From: Loripinus fragilis
Taxonomy: Eukaryota > Mollusca > Bivalvia > Lucinida > Lucinidae
DNA length: 64,000 bases
Assembly (NCBI GenBank): GCA_964019695.1
Contig: OZ026522.1
Location: 72,323,601 to 72,387,600 of the forward strand
Reading direction: 5' to 3'
Part shown: positions 47,541 through 59,663 of the stretch, in pieces
Position numbering within the stretch: the stretch's first letter is position 1
Layout: each line of letters begins with the position of its first letter
Made by a program: the position numbers and the translations under genes
The notes under the pieces: generated by a model
Seen by the model: the letters and a program-made list of their open reading frames with translations, nothing else
What the model was told of the DNA's origin: nothing
Database searches by the model: none

Positions 47541-48848
47541 ATGCCCCCGCCCAGGCCATTGTATGAGAGAAAAAGTCTCCCAGATATGACTGATTCATTA
47601 ATACAATGTAATGTCAAAATCTATGCTGGTATTGCAGCATGTCGATATATGGACTTTTATAACAGAGTTTGTCAAGTTCCATCATTCGTTCTTGTAATAA
47701 GGAGCATAAACAAAATTCTAGCATGGTTTAAAGACCATCACTCTGTTATAAATTTGCACCAATTTAATGCATAACAATACCAACCCAATAATGCTTTGCA
47801 TATACAAAATTTTATCACATTCACTTCATTCATTCTTAAAATATTGAGCTGATATGAAATTCTGACAGGATTCAAGGGCCATAAATCTTTTATAAATATG
47901 CACATATTGATGCAAAGCAATTCCAACCTAGATCTTGTCAATAGCAAAGTGTTAGCAAAATCTTGTAAAATCCATCCGTTCAGTGTTAAGATATTGAGCG
48001 TAAACAAAATTCTGACTTAAGTCATGGGCCATAACTCTGAGAACAATCAGTGGATTTTATCCTTAATCAAATTTGACCAGTATTTCATGATTATATACAT
48101 TTGAATGAAATATGAATCCAATACATCAATATTTTCAAAAGATATCACATGATAAAAAGTTCTTACAGATATCAAGGGACATAACTCTGCCAATAACCGG
48201 TGGATTTTATCCTTAATCGAGCTTGATATGTATTTTAACATTATATACCTGTGTATGAAATATGAATCCAATATACATATGTATTTAATAGATATTGCAC
48301 AGAAACTATTTTTCATACGAGATCAAGGGTCATAACTCAATAATAATCAGTGGATTTTATCCATAACCGAATTTGACCTGTATTTTATGATAATATACCT
48401 GTGTATGAAATATGAGCCCAGTATTCCAATGTCTTCAAAAGATATGACCCGGAAACCATTTTAGTACAAGATCAAGGGCCATAACTCTGATAATAATCGG
48501 TGGATTTTATCCTTAATCGAACTTGACCTGTATTTTATGATTGTATACCTGTGTATGAAATATGAATCTAATACACCAATGTTTTCAAAAGATCTGGCCT
48601 GGGAACCATTTTTTAATACAATATCAAGGGCCATAACTCCTGATAATAATCTGTGGATTTTCTCCTTAATCAAACTTGACCTGTAGTTTATGATTATATA
48701 CCTGTGTATGAAATATGAATCCAATGTCCAGGTCAATGCATTCAAAAGATTTGACCCGGAAACCATTTTCGAACGTACGCACAGACACACGTACGTACGG
48801 ACAGGGGTGATGCTATATGCCCCTAATTAACAATGGCGGGGGCATTGT
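47541..48848. mobile_element. Tandem-array element, 150-bp units, ATGCCCCC ends
   Basis: Bounded by ATGCCCCCGCC (47541) and GGCGGGGGCAT (48835-48845). TGGATTTTATCCTTAATC recurs at 48051, 48201, 48351, 48501 and 48653, a period of 150-152 bp; earlier units are more diverged. It ends with CACACGTACGTACGGACAGG and ATATGCCCCT. Confidence 0.8.
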
Positions 48849-49120
48849 AAACATGAAGCACCTCTTGTACATCGTACTATACCACACTCCGCATGCTGGG
48901 TAATCTTCCATGCTTTTGTTATCGCCTGCTCACTGACTTTTTCAAAATGATATTTCAGCAACACTAGAAGAGTGTCGAACGGATTGGATCCAGATCAAGA
49001 CTGACGTTCTCTCGATCCTGATCTTGATTCAAATTATTTGCAAAGGTAAGCGAGGAAAGAGTTTAATGAATGTAAAATGTGAGCATAAACAACTCTCTAG
49101 TGGAGATTCAAGTCTAACTA

Positions 49121-49326
49121 CGGTAAAACCTGTCTTAAGCGGCCACTCCAAAAAAGACAAAACAAAGAACTTAAAGACAAACGGTATCTTAATGAAGGTC
49201 GAAAATATTGCAGAATGCTCCAATGGGAGCATTCGGCAATACTTTTGACCTTCATTAAGCAATAATCGGTATTGAAATCCAATTTTTTGGTCTGTTTAGT
49301 GGTTGCTTACGACAGGTTTTACTAAG
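49121..49326. mobile_element. TIR element with nested hairpin
   Basis: GGTAAAACCTGTCTTAAGCG at the left is inverted at the right (GCTTACGACAGGTTTTAC). Inside, 49188-49259 is a hairpin with arms CTTAATGAAGGTC and GACCTTCATTAAG around AGAATGCTCC-AATG-GGAGCATTC. Confidence 0.75.
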
Positions 49327-49593
49327 TTGGTTTTACCCTCTGTTTTTACTTCTATACCTTGTGTATGCGAGCAGCAGATGCATTTAGGTTTGTCTTTGTA
49401 TTTGTCTTGGCTGCTCTCCAAGATAAGTAACATAATCTTATGTTGCTTAAAAGATTTACTTTTTTTATGATAATTGGTGATCTTTATAAACTCATCAATG
49501 GCGTTTCGCTAGCAGGCCAATAATGGTGCGTTTAGTGGCTTTTGAATCCTCTCTCTCTCTCTCCTCTCATCGACTAAAAAAGCAACAACAACA

Positions 49594-49848
49594 TTGTCAA
49601 AGTAAGAACCCTTCTGACAAAACTTTCTGGATCCGCGCATTAAATACATTGTCCGAAAGATAATGGAGAGCATCACAAACTTTCTGACATGACCATAAAT
49701 TATATCTTTTGGATTGTTCAGAAGTGAAAAAGTGCATTGTTATTATCGTTACAGGCCAAATAAAAAGAGCCATTTCTATTAAAATTTTGCTTAGAGTATG
49801 AGGTAATGTAGTGTAGAGAGGTGAGAAATCATATGCAGACACACTCAA
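49594..49848 (-). pseudogene. Reverse transcriptase relic, same family as 17460-18410
   Basis: Reads SVSAYDFSPLYTTLPHTLSK and then FFTSEQSKRYNLWSCQKVCD, the segment upstream of the GIPMG palm block. The decayed 17.5-kb copy shows the corresponding CDALHDLFDNIF. It is broken off at a CTGGATCCGCGCAT repeat at about 49628. Confidence 0.65.
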
Positions 49849-50254
49849 TGCTAGAAAACATTTATATTTTAAAATACTAAGATTCCTTGACCCAAAGTTT
49901 TAACACACCAAATAGATTTTTATTTTACCATTCCCCTTATAAACATTTTCACATTATTTTAACATGGCTGTGAGGCTAGAGGTCAACAGTATAAACAGCT
50001 TGGTAGTAGTACATGGACTAAACTTAGCAATATACATTGAAATGGTCTTTGATAGGCTAACTTCTAGACCTTGGTGCTTTTTGTCCATTTTACTTTACTT
50101 TCCAGTCAGTATAATTTTATATCATATGGCCAGTCTTATCTCTTCTCGTTCACATCAAGTTCCCCCTCAGCGACTCCTCAGCGATCACATATATGGCTTT
50201 ATTATATACAAAGTAATGAAATACAGAACAAGAAATGTCACAAACACGTGACGA

Positions 50255-51841
50255 ATGCCCCCAAAGGAATTGGTCTAGCACAAGACACATTTGAGGAAAG
50301 ATAGCTATAATATAGCAAGAAAAACCTAGAAATGAAGCCAGAAGTCAATGTCAAGGTCAAAATGACTCAAAATTGTATGCACCACTCCGCCATCCCAAGA
50401 GGAATCACCACCCCAAATTTGGGATTCCTACATCAAATAATATAGGAGATATGCTCTGGACACAATAATTCTTGAAAACTAGGTCAGAGGTCACAGTGAC
50501 CCAAAAATGGTTTGTGACACTCAGGCATCCCAAGATGCATTTACATACCAAATTTGGAATTCCTATTTCAAAGAATATAGGAGATAATCACCAGTTTCTA
50601 GAAACTAGGTCAGAGGTCAAGTTCAAAGTCACAGTGACTAAATTATGGTAAGTGACACTTCGTCATCCAAAGATGCATCCACACACCAAATTTGAGATTC
50701 CTACCTCAAATAATATAAGAGATACGCTCTGGACATGATTATTCTAAAAACTAGGTCAGAGGTCAAGGTCACAGTGACCCGAAAATGGTACATGACACTC
50801 CCCTATTCCAAGATGCATCCATACACCAAAATTGGAATTCCTAACTCAAGGAATATATGAGATATGCTCGGGACACAATAATTCTTAAAACTAGGTCAGA
50901 GGTCAAGGTCACAGTGACCCAAAAATGGTATGTGACACCCTGTCATCCCAAGATGTATTTACACACCAAAATTGGAGTTCCTATCTCAAAGAATATAGGA
51001 AATATGCACCAGACTCAATGTAGTTTCTAGAAACTAGGTCAGAGGTCAAGTTCAAGGTCACAGTGACCCAATTATGGTACCCGACACTTCGTCATCCCAA
51101 GATGCATCCACACACTAAATTTGAGATTCCTACCTCAAATAATATAAGGGATATGCTATGGACAAGATTATTCTAAAAACTAGGTCAGAGGTCAAGGTCA
51201 AGGTCACAGTGACCCGAAAATGGTACATGACACTCCGCTATCCCAAGATGCATCCACACACCAAATTTGGAATTCCTAACTCAAAGAATATAAGAGATAT
51301 GCTCTGGACACAATAATTCTTAAAAGTAGGTCAGAGGTCAAGGTCACAGTGACCCAAAAATGGCATGTGACACCCCGTCATCCAAAGATGCATTTACACA
51401 CCATATTTGGAATTCCTATCTCAAAGAATATAGGAGATATACACCAGACTCAATGCAGTTTTCAAGAAACTAGGTCAGAGGTCAAGTTCAAGGTCACAGT
51501 GACCCAATTATGGTACGCGACACTTCTCCATCCCAAGATGCATCCACACACCAAATTTGAGATTCCTACCTCAAATAATATAAGAGATATGCTCCGGACA
51601 CGATTATTCTAAAAACTAGGTCAGAGGTCAAGGTCAAGGTCACAGTGACCCGAAAATGGTACGCGACACTCCGCCATCCCAAGATGTATCCACACACCAA
51701 ATTTGGAATTCCTACCTCAAAGAATATAGGAGATATGGACCGGACACGAAAGCGGGACGGACTGACGGACGGACGGACTGACGGACGGACGGACGGACAG
51801 TGCGATTACTATATGCCTCCCAAAGTTCCTTTGGGGGCATA
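50255..51841. mobile_element. Tandem-array element, ~145-bp units with 3-unit higher order
   Basis: Starts ATGCCCCCAAAGGAATTGG and ends AGTTCCTTTGGGGGCAT, which are inverted. CTAGGTCAGAGGTCAAG occurs at 50479, 50605, 50751, 50891, 51034, 51180, 51326, 51470 and 51616. A (GACG)n tract at 51758-51798 precedes the end. Confidence 0.85.
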
Positions 51842-51842
51842 A

Positions 51843-52277
51843 AAATATTGATTGAATATAATCCATATTTAAAAAAAGCTGTATTTCACAGCCGTGAATA
51901 TATCAAAAGCTGTATTTTCACTGCAGTGAAAATATAAGTTGTATTTCACGGGTGAAATTGGATATCCTCTGCTTTCTCCATTGACTTCCTTGAGCCCACT
52001 TCAGAATTTCAAACGCCTGTAACTTTCTTATTAGTGGACAAAAACACAAAGTGTGGGTATTCATTTTCTTAGTTAGATCGCAAGAAATATTTTGGTAATA
52101 AAATTGTCAAGATTTGTTGAATTTTACTTTTTCTACTCCTGCTCTTATGCTTTCAGTTTCGGCCGTCATTGTACATTATGCAACGTCATCATTAAAATGA
52201 CGCAATGTGCGAACGTGTATGACGTCATTTACTGCAAAAAATCTGTAACGCTTAAAATGGTATATAATAAAAAGAAA
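51843..52277. other. Non-coding, short internal repeats
   Basis: AGCTGTATTTCAC recurs three times between 51880 and 51940. Otherwise nothing recognised. Confidence 0.4.
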
Positions 52278-52425
52278 ATTCAAGTTTTTGGAATGAATAT
52301 GCCATTTATTTCATCTCGTGAAGCGAGAAAATGTATATTTCATTCGTGGCTTCGCCACTCATGAAATATGCATTTTTCGCTTCACTCGATGAAATAAATG
52401 GCATATTCATTCCAAAAATTTGAAT
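52278..52425. repeat. Long palindrome, 148 bp
   Basis: GAATGAATATGCCATTTATT and AATAAATGGCATATTCATTC are exact inverse arms. Pairing continues almost to the centre (GTGGCTTCGCCAC near 52351). Confidence 0.9.
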
Positions 52426-52483
52426 ATCCTCTATATCTTCGAGACAACAACAATATTAAAGAAATTGCTGGAGATTATCATTT

Positions 52484-52639
52484 ATCAAAACGAATATTAC
52501 GATATTAGACTAGTGCTGCGCGCTCGTGATTTGATCTTCTTTACAACTGACCTCCAAACAGTGAATTATTACTCAACAATTCACTGCTGGAGCTGATCTA
52601 TTTCTTAATCAAAACGAATATTACGATATTAGACTAGTG
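52484..52639. repeat. Solo arm of the 0.3-kb foldback family, between 32-bp direct repeats
   Basis: The 32-bp string starting ATCAAAACGAATATTACG lies at 52484-52515 and again at 52608-52639. Between them 52517-52605 matches the right arm of the 334-505 foldback element. Confidence 0.8.
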
Positions 52640-52892
52640 GTGCCTTCAGCAAATCACAATTATTGCAATCTTAGAGACAAGAATAATAATAAAGATATTT
52701 TGAATCTGAAATACAGTTATCATTTGTTCAAAAGAACATGTTATCAGACTAGTTGATAGTCTAGGTCTTTTATAAAATTAAGGTATCAAGTATAACGTTG
52801 GGAGTTTGTCATGATTCTCATCAACAAAAAAGCAAATATAGCAGCCATATGATCAGGCAAATTATGTGCATTGGTTCAGATGAGGTCGGTAA

Positions 52893-53146
52893 ACATGTTG
52901 AAGTCCTCCAGTGATTTTTGCTGACCATTCCAAGGCGGAGTTTCTTTTGTAGATCTTTTATTGGTTATTTCATGTTTATGTTGTTTCGTGTTTATCTTTG
53001 TTATGATGTCTTGCCTGTTCCTTGCAGCCTTGAGATCACCTTCTGTGATCTTTTGTGTGTTATTTTTTCTTGTGTTTTGTCACTTTACCGTTAGGTATTG
53101 TATTTGATTGTATCGATTCCTGATATTTGCCTTTCTCTCTACTTTG
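52893..53146 (+). repeat. Repeat family B copy
   Basis: CATTCCAAGGCGGAGTTTCT, TTGTATCGATTCCTGAT and a TGTGTTTTGTCACTTTACC block in family order; more diverged than the 7.3 and 41.5 kb copies. Confidence 0.65.
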
Positions 53147-53344
53147 TGAAATATTGTGTGCACTTCTTGCACTGAAATCGCATATTGAGAAAGATGTACC
53201 TAGTTTAGCTATTAAACCATTTAAATGAGAGTGGATATGTATTTAGGATATCCACGTCAAGATTATGCCATTTTTACTACTGATCATACCAGGGACACAT
53301 CCTTTACTTACAAGAAAGGAAGGTGTGTTTGTTTAAATAAATGC

Positions 53345-54490
53345 AACGGCCTAAAAGTGAAATTCATTTCTGTTCAAATAAAAGTGAAACAGGTCCGTAT
53401 ATCAGCAGACTGGAGCGCAGAGGCTCAGTGGTAGAAAATTTCTGGATACTTACATGGGGGCCACGGTGCGAGAAACCCTGTCTCTGGAGTTTCTGACCAG
53501 GTAAAGCTCTAACAATCCTATTCAGCTACAGGGAATTTCGGAACTGCAGCCAATTCCGCGAATTTCCGTGGAAACAGACCACGGATGTATATCGAGGACC
53601 TACTTAGATGAAAACAACCATTTCACCAAGGCTTGTTTTTTCCAATCGGCCCGATCTGGACCAGATTGTTCCGATCAATCAATCTTTTGATCTGCCCGAT
53701 GGTCGTCCTTAATCGTCTCCTATTGCCTAGCTTTTTATTGACCTGATTGAGTCCCGACTTTTTTGCCAGCTAGGGATAATCCGTGCCGGGGCTTGTTTTT
53801 GCTCTTAAAATCGTTCCACCAGAGCATAGTAAAATCGTATTACATTAGGAAATATGCTGAGTATGAGGCCAGGAGAAAATATTCCAAAAAGAAGTAAACT
53901 TGCAAGCTTTTAAAGGGCTTTCAATTGTGTTTCGTTTCAGTACTTTTTTTTAGAAAAGTGTCCATTTTTTAAAAATTATATTTGGTTTTTAATTCCCTGG
54001 TATTAATTTTAAATCTATAGTGAATTTGAGTAAATATAGAACCATATCTTGCTGTTGTATTTAGTGCATTTGTAACTATCGACTTTTTGTGACACCCTTC
54101 GCACGATCCTTGGCAGAGAGCTGCAGAGAGTATAGGAAAGCCCCCGAGGGTAGAAGAGAGCTCCAGAGGGTATATGAAAGCTCCAGAGGGCAGGCCGAGA
54201 CAAGGCGAGCTTCAAATGGCCCTTGGACGACCAAGACGACCAGCGGCCGACGGGTTTTGATCGGCTACTGTTTTTGAACATGCTTAAAACAGTAGTCGAT
54301 CACTTTTTCGGTACCTGACTCTCGTAGGACTGAGGCGATTGCGCCAGACCTTTCCAGACCTTCACAGGTGATTGCCCGTGATTGTCCGCAAGTTCCCGAG
54401 TGTTCCGCAGATATGCGGCCGATCAACCAAAACTACATGTATTGATCGGGTACTCTCGAGACCAAAATAATCCTAGATGAAATGGGGGTA
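53345..54490. repeat. ~1-kb element, tandem copy 1
   Basis: Aligned by eye with 54594-55582. CGGCCCGATCTGGACCAGAT, AGCTGCAGAG.GTATA and a hairpin GATCGGCTACTGT...ACAGTAGTCGATC are shared. Bases 53411-53606 are absent from copy 2 and begin with a SINE-head-like GCGCAGAGGCTCAGTGGTAG. Confidence 0.7.
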
Positions 54491-54593
54491 TAACGTGGCT
54501 GACAACGTGACGCTGACGTTATATTATAACGGTACTTGACGCTGACGGCCCAGAAACCATGTTACAATGAAAAGTGTGATTGCAGCAAAACAA

Positions 54594-55582
54594 ACGGCTT
54601 AAAAATGAAGTTTATGTTTGTTCAATAAAACATCGCTATCTGCTGATAAAACTTTTCGGATATGCCACCATTTCACCAAGGATTGTTTTTTTTCCGATCG
54701 GCCCGATCTGGACCAGATTGTCCCCGATCAATCAATCTTTTAATCTGCCCGATGGTCGTCCTGAATCGCCTTCTATCTCCCAGCTTTTTTTGACCCGATT
54801 GAGTCCCAACTATATTAACGAATCAATTCGACTTTTTTGCCAGCTAGAGAAAGCCATGTACCAATAATCTGTGCCGGGGCTTGCTTTTGCTCTTAAATTC
54901 GTTCTACCAGAGCACAGTAAAATGGTATTACATTAGGAAATATGCTGAGTAGGAGGCCAAGAGAAAAATATTCAAAAAAGTAAACTTGCGAGTTTTGAAA
55001 GGGCTTTCAATTGTGTTTTCGTTTCAGTACCCTGTTTTAGAAAAGCGTCCATTTTTTATAAAAATTATATTGGTTTATATTCTCTGGTATTGGTATTAAT
55101 ATTTAAATCTGTTATAACTTATAATGATTTTGAGTAAATATAGAACCACATTTTGCTATTGTATTTAGTACCTATCGATTCTTTGTGACACTCTTCGAAC
55201 GATCCTCGGCAGAGAGCTGCAGAGGGTATATGAAAGCTCCCGAGGGTAGAAGAGAGCTCCAGAGGGTACACGAAAGCACCAGAGGGCAGCCGAGACAAGG
55301 CGACCTTCAGAAGACCCTAAGACGAACGACCAAGACGACCAGCGGCCGACGGGTTTTGATCGGCTACTGTATTTGAACATGTTTAAAAACAGTAGCCGAT
55401 CACTCTTTCGGTACCCGACTCTCGTAGGACTGAGGCGATTGCGCCAGACCTTTCCAGACCTTCCCAGGTGATTGCCCGTGATTGTCCGCAAGTTCCCGAT
55501 TGTTTCGCCGGTATGCGGCCGATCAACCAAAAATATTGATCGGGTGCTATAGGGACCAAATTAATCCTTGGTCAAATGGGGG
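54594..55582. repeat. ~1-kb element, tandem copy 2
   Basis: The core from 54667 starts CCATTTCACCAAGG and ends CCTTGGTCAAATGG, which look like 14-bp inverted ends. The hairpin at 55357-55403 is conserved with copy 1. No transposase. Confidence 0.7.
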
Positions 55583-56177
55583 TAATAATCAAAAGAATCG
55601 ATTTTAACAGAGCTGAACCCACATGCTACAGAACTAATTTTCCGTACGCCAGTTCCGGCTAACAAAATTGAGCTTTTCAAATTGGTACATAGTATTACGC
55701 GTAATGCTCATTATATACACCCCATACTCGCGAGACCTGACGATACCTCATATGTTAGTACGTGCTAGAGTGCTTCCTGTCCGCGATAATGACATACACC
55801 CGAGCCATGATTCGATTCTCAAATTGTGGCGGACTTTCCCGAATGCTACAGGGAAAGGTTAGAATGATAAAACTTTACATGAGCAAGTTTTACTTCTAAA
55901 CTTTGCGGATATCTGATTTAAAAGGCGCCGATCAGACTGTGCGGATGAGCAGGCTGGTGTGCACCTTGGTTAATCGCATGCAACAAAGTCAGTGTCTCGC
56001 GTCGAGTCCTTTAATATGATCGTGAATGGTAAAAAAAAAAATAGAAATTTATTTTCGCAGATAAGAAAAAATAAATTAGTCGTATTTTATGGAAGCCATT
56101 CAGATTTGGAATAGGTACGAATAAAAGTTTATTTCTTTCAGTGCGTACAGCTTGTTTTCTTTTTCCACGTCAATAGT
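55583..56177. other. Non-coding, MITE C-like fragment only
   Basis: GATCAGACTGTGCGGATGAG at 55931 recalls the centre of MITE C. Otherwise nothing recognised. Confidence 0.4.
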
Positions 56178-57117
56178 CACATTGGTCAATGTAAAAGGAC
56201 CGGTGGATGCTATAACGAACTGTAGATGGCTTATATCCACACTGGTGCTGGCGTAATAGGTAAAAAATCTATACCTGTTGACTTTATGATTTATTTATAA
56301 GCTTACATTTATTTTATTTGTGATGACACCTGGCGCACAGACCACCGGAAACATTGCAGTTTATGGCTCTGCCAAACAATTGGTGATTTAATTCATGGTT
56401 TGGACAGCAAATCCAGCACAGTTCTGTAGTTTTGCCATGACAGGTGCTTTTTCTGGTGTAACTGCCTAAATTGAAGGGAATATGCATGTTTAAGCACAGC
56501 TGTTATCATATCTACATGTAAAACATCCAAAAACGATTACCACTTTGTATTTTTTTTCTTCTTGGTAAACTAGCTCACGTTTTATTGAGGATTTTATTAC
56601 AACGTACTGAGAGCATTTTATGACGCATTGATACAACGCACTGATGATTGCCTAGATGTACCGTGGTTGCTGGTGCAGCCTCACAACAGCATTCACTGTT
56701 CTTATAAACGGTGCGCAAATCGCCATTTGAGCCAGCACATGATATTTAGGTACTGTGACGAAGACTCGGTTGAGCCTGTGCAAATGCACAGACTCGCCAG
56801 AGCCTTCTCTGCATAGAAAAATAATAGAGAGTAGTAATCGTTTTTGGATGTTATTTCACGGAACTATGATACCACAGCTGCAGCTGTGCTTAGACATGCA
56901 GAATTCCCTTAAGTAAGGCAGTCACAATGAAAAAAGCACCTGTCAGCTCATAAAGAAATCATACAGTCAATAGGCATAGATTTTGTGGTTTTTGTACACT
57001 GATGAAGGCTCAAGGGAGTCTCTGCAAAAGTACAGACTCACCAGAGGCGCTCCAGAGCTAGCCCTTTTCGCATTTTGATAGTGTTTCTGCCTATTTTTCA
57101 GATTGGCCCCAAAAATG

Positions 57118-57545
57118 TTTAATTTTATGAGATTGTTTCTCCGTGATGGTACATCACAATAGTTAAGAAGCCTCCATGCAAGCTTAACATGTTTTGTGCT
57201 TCAAAAACAGCAGAATCTAGGGCGAAGATTTGGTACCAGCCAGTAAAATGCATTTTAGCACCCAGTGGCTTAGGCTGCTGTCTGTTCTAAGGAGGTGGTT
57301 CTGTTGTTGTTGATTCGTTGTTTACTCCCATTATGGGATTCTGTAATTGTTCTATATTTTGCTACTTTATGTCCATTCTTCTTTTGCAATCATCTTGATG
57401 GGGAAGAGAGAGAGAGAGCTGGTTGTTTTGCTTTGTTTGTCTTCCTGGTGTCTCGTGATTGTTGTGTGGCTCTTCCTCGCGTTGCCATGGGTTGGTCTCC
57501 AGTTTTTGATTGTGATATTTCCAATCATACTCAATTACTGATTTT
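57118..57545 (+). repeat. Repeat family A, long copy nested in the foldback element
   Basis: CAGAATCTAGGGCGAAGATT, TTGTTGTTGATTCGTTGTT, GGGGAAGAGAGAGAGAG and CTTCCTGGTGTCTCGTGATT match 18616-19036 in order. Confidence 0.75.
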
Positions 57546-57960
57546 GAGTGTCATTCATGCGAACAGCGATGGCTTTGGCGAGTCTGTAAATTTGAGTCTC
57601 GCTTGAGCCTTAGTCACTGAACCAAAACCTCGCGTGCTGGCTCAAATGCCTGTTTTATACTATTTATGCGAGCATAGGAGGAAGGATATGGCGAGTCTGC
57701 ACATTTGCTTGGTCTTGTCTTAGACTTCGTCACAGTTCAAAATTCTTATATTGTGGCTCAAAGGGCAATTGAATGCATTTTTTTGCGAGTTACGAAGGCG
57801 AGTATGCACATTTGCAAGGCTTACCTTAGCCTTCGTTACTGTACAAATTCTCTTGTGCTGCTTAAATGGCGATTTGTGTGTTATTCACGCCAGCAGCGAA
57901 TACTCTGTTGAGTCTGCGCATTTGCGCAGGCAAAGTCACTGGACAATGTGATAAGTATCA
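57546..57960. repeat. Degenerate ~100-bp tandem units
   Basis: Phrases like AGCGATGGCTTTGGCGAGTC, GAGTCTGCACATTTGC and GCTCAAATG.C recur four times with about 95-105 bp spacing. Related words also lie in the flanking arms. Confidence 0.55.
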
Positions 57961-58616
57961 CGATCTCATGTGCTGGTAGCGAAGGCTCTTGGCAGTCTGC
58001 ACGTTTGCACAGGCTCGCCTGAGTCTTCGTCACAGTATCGAAATATCATGTGCTGGCTAAAATGGCGATTCGTGTAACGTTTATGTGAGCAGCGAATGCT
58101 GTGGTGAGTCTGCATTAGCAACCACGGCACTTCTGTGCAACCATCAGTGCGTTGTATCAATGCTTAAAAATGCTAACAGCGCGTTGTAATAAAACTCCTC
58201 ATATATTATCATTTGCTAGTTTACAAAGAGGTAATCGTTTGTTTGTTTGTTTTTTTTTTTTTTGATGTTATTTCATGGGAATATGACAACAGCTGCGCTT
58301 AGACATCCAGATTCCCCTCAATTTAGGCAGTAACACTAGAAAAAAGCACCTGTCACGGCAAAACTCCAGAACTGTGTTTGATTTGCAGTCAAAACCATGA
58401 ATTAAATCACCAATTGCTTGGAAGAGCCATAATTTGCAATGTTACCGATGGTCTGTGCACCAGGTATCATAACACATAAAATAAATGCAAGCTTATAAAT
58501 AAATCATAAAGACAACAGGTATAGATTTTTTTACCTATTACGCCGGTACCAGTGTGGAAATAAGCCACAACCAGTTCGTTGTAGCAACCACTGGTGCTTT
58601 TACATTGGCCAGTGTG

Positions 58617-59043
58617 ATAGTCTAATTAATGATCGTCAATATTAGCTTCAATAACGTTTACGTTGTGTGTTATAGCACAGGAGCTTGAAGTGTGTTTATC
58701 TCACCTCTATCATTGTCTATAGCCTCAAAACCAAAAGCTCACATGTCATTGTTATGGGCTTACCTGTAGTAAATATAAGTATGGGCGGGCAATATCAGCT
58801 TGTGTGTCCCATAAAATACTCGATGATTTGACGTAGACGCCAACCAAATTTTTTAGGACAGAGTTGGTCAAAATGCACATTTGGGCCCAACAGACTTAAA
58901 GAACATACATCAGACTGTGTACAGACTGTGTACAGTGGCAGGAGAAAATTGTTTCCTAAACTGCCAAAGAGCCGACATGAGTTGCATGAATGCCTAAATG
59001 CCTGAATGCCTTTGAAGTAAAACATGTAAATTAGAACTATTTC
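58617..59043. other. Non-coding, nothing recognised
   Basis: A short direct repeat ACTGTGTACAG at 58914 and 58925 is the only feature seen. Confidence 0.4.
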
Positions 59044-59190
59044 TCTTCGCAGTCAACAAGTTTTCAGCCATCTCGGGACTTTTCCTGAGTTGAACAAATA
59101 CTAAGCAGAAGATAAAGTGTCTTGCTATGGCAAATCCTTTTGGTGAGACTCGAACTCGCGACCACTTTATCATGGCCCGAGTTCAATTAC
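59044..59190 (-). mobile_element. SINE copy (shared-body family), decayed
   Basis: The reverse complement shows GAGTTCGAGTCTCACC-like B box, AGCAAGACACTTTATCTTC, GTTCAACTCAGGAA and TGAAAACTTGTTGACTG. Confidence 0.6.
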
Positions 59191-59663
59191 GTTTTTTTTT
59201 TAAATTTCGCTAATGTTGAGAATATAAAGCCGGAAACATCATTTATGAGGAGTACGACTGAGCGTGCAGGTACATGGGTGTATAAAATGAATTTTCCTTT
59301 CCTCCTAGGATTGTTTTATGGTTTGGGGCAGTTTATGAAAAAAAAGTGCTTATTGCATATGTTTAACGTCCCTGATTTTGGACTGAACCCTCACCTAGAT
59401 ACTTCGTGAGCATATCATCTATTGTGCACAGTACGCAGATGCGTATTGAAATTAAACTATTTTCGAAAGAGTCACCTAATGTTGAGATATTGTTTTACAT
59501 TACCGTGGGGACTGCCATAACCGTAGGAAGTACTTTGCTAAGGGAGTAAATTATTTCCTCTTGGAGTAACCTCTTACTGGTTATTGCAGATCCCTTTTTG
59601 TGCGTAAATACTTTAGAGGTTCTCGTTTCATCCTTGTGCTTTGATTGTATGAACAGTAAAGAC

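Larger units (their letters stand above)
56178..58616. mobile_element. 2.4-kb foldback element with ~630-bp inverted arms
   Basis: Arms 56178-56815 and about 57960-58616 are inverted copies (for example ATCTATACCTGTTGACTTTA with TAAAGACAACAGGTATAGAT, and ACTCGCCAGAGCC-type with GGCTC..GGCAGTCTGC). ATAGT borders both ends, a possible 5-bp target duplication. Inside are a repeat A copy and ~100-bp degenerate units. No transposase. Confidence 0.75.

Noticed and set aside
48047..48790. Repeated minus-strand ORFs with similar proteins
   Set aside because: They are reading frames across the 150-bp tandem array, preserved because 150 is divisible by three.
50479..51760. CRISPR-like regular repeats
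   Set aside because: Units are contiguous ~145-bp repeats without unique spacers, in animal DNA.
54089..55530. Arg/Glu-rich ORFs in both ~1-kb copies
   Set aside because: Frames are short, not conserved in start or stop between copies, and cross the inner hairpin; repeat DNA is the simpler explanation.
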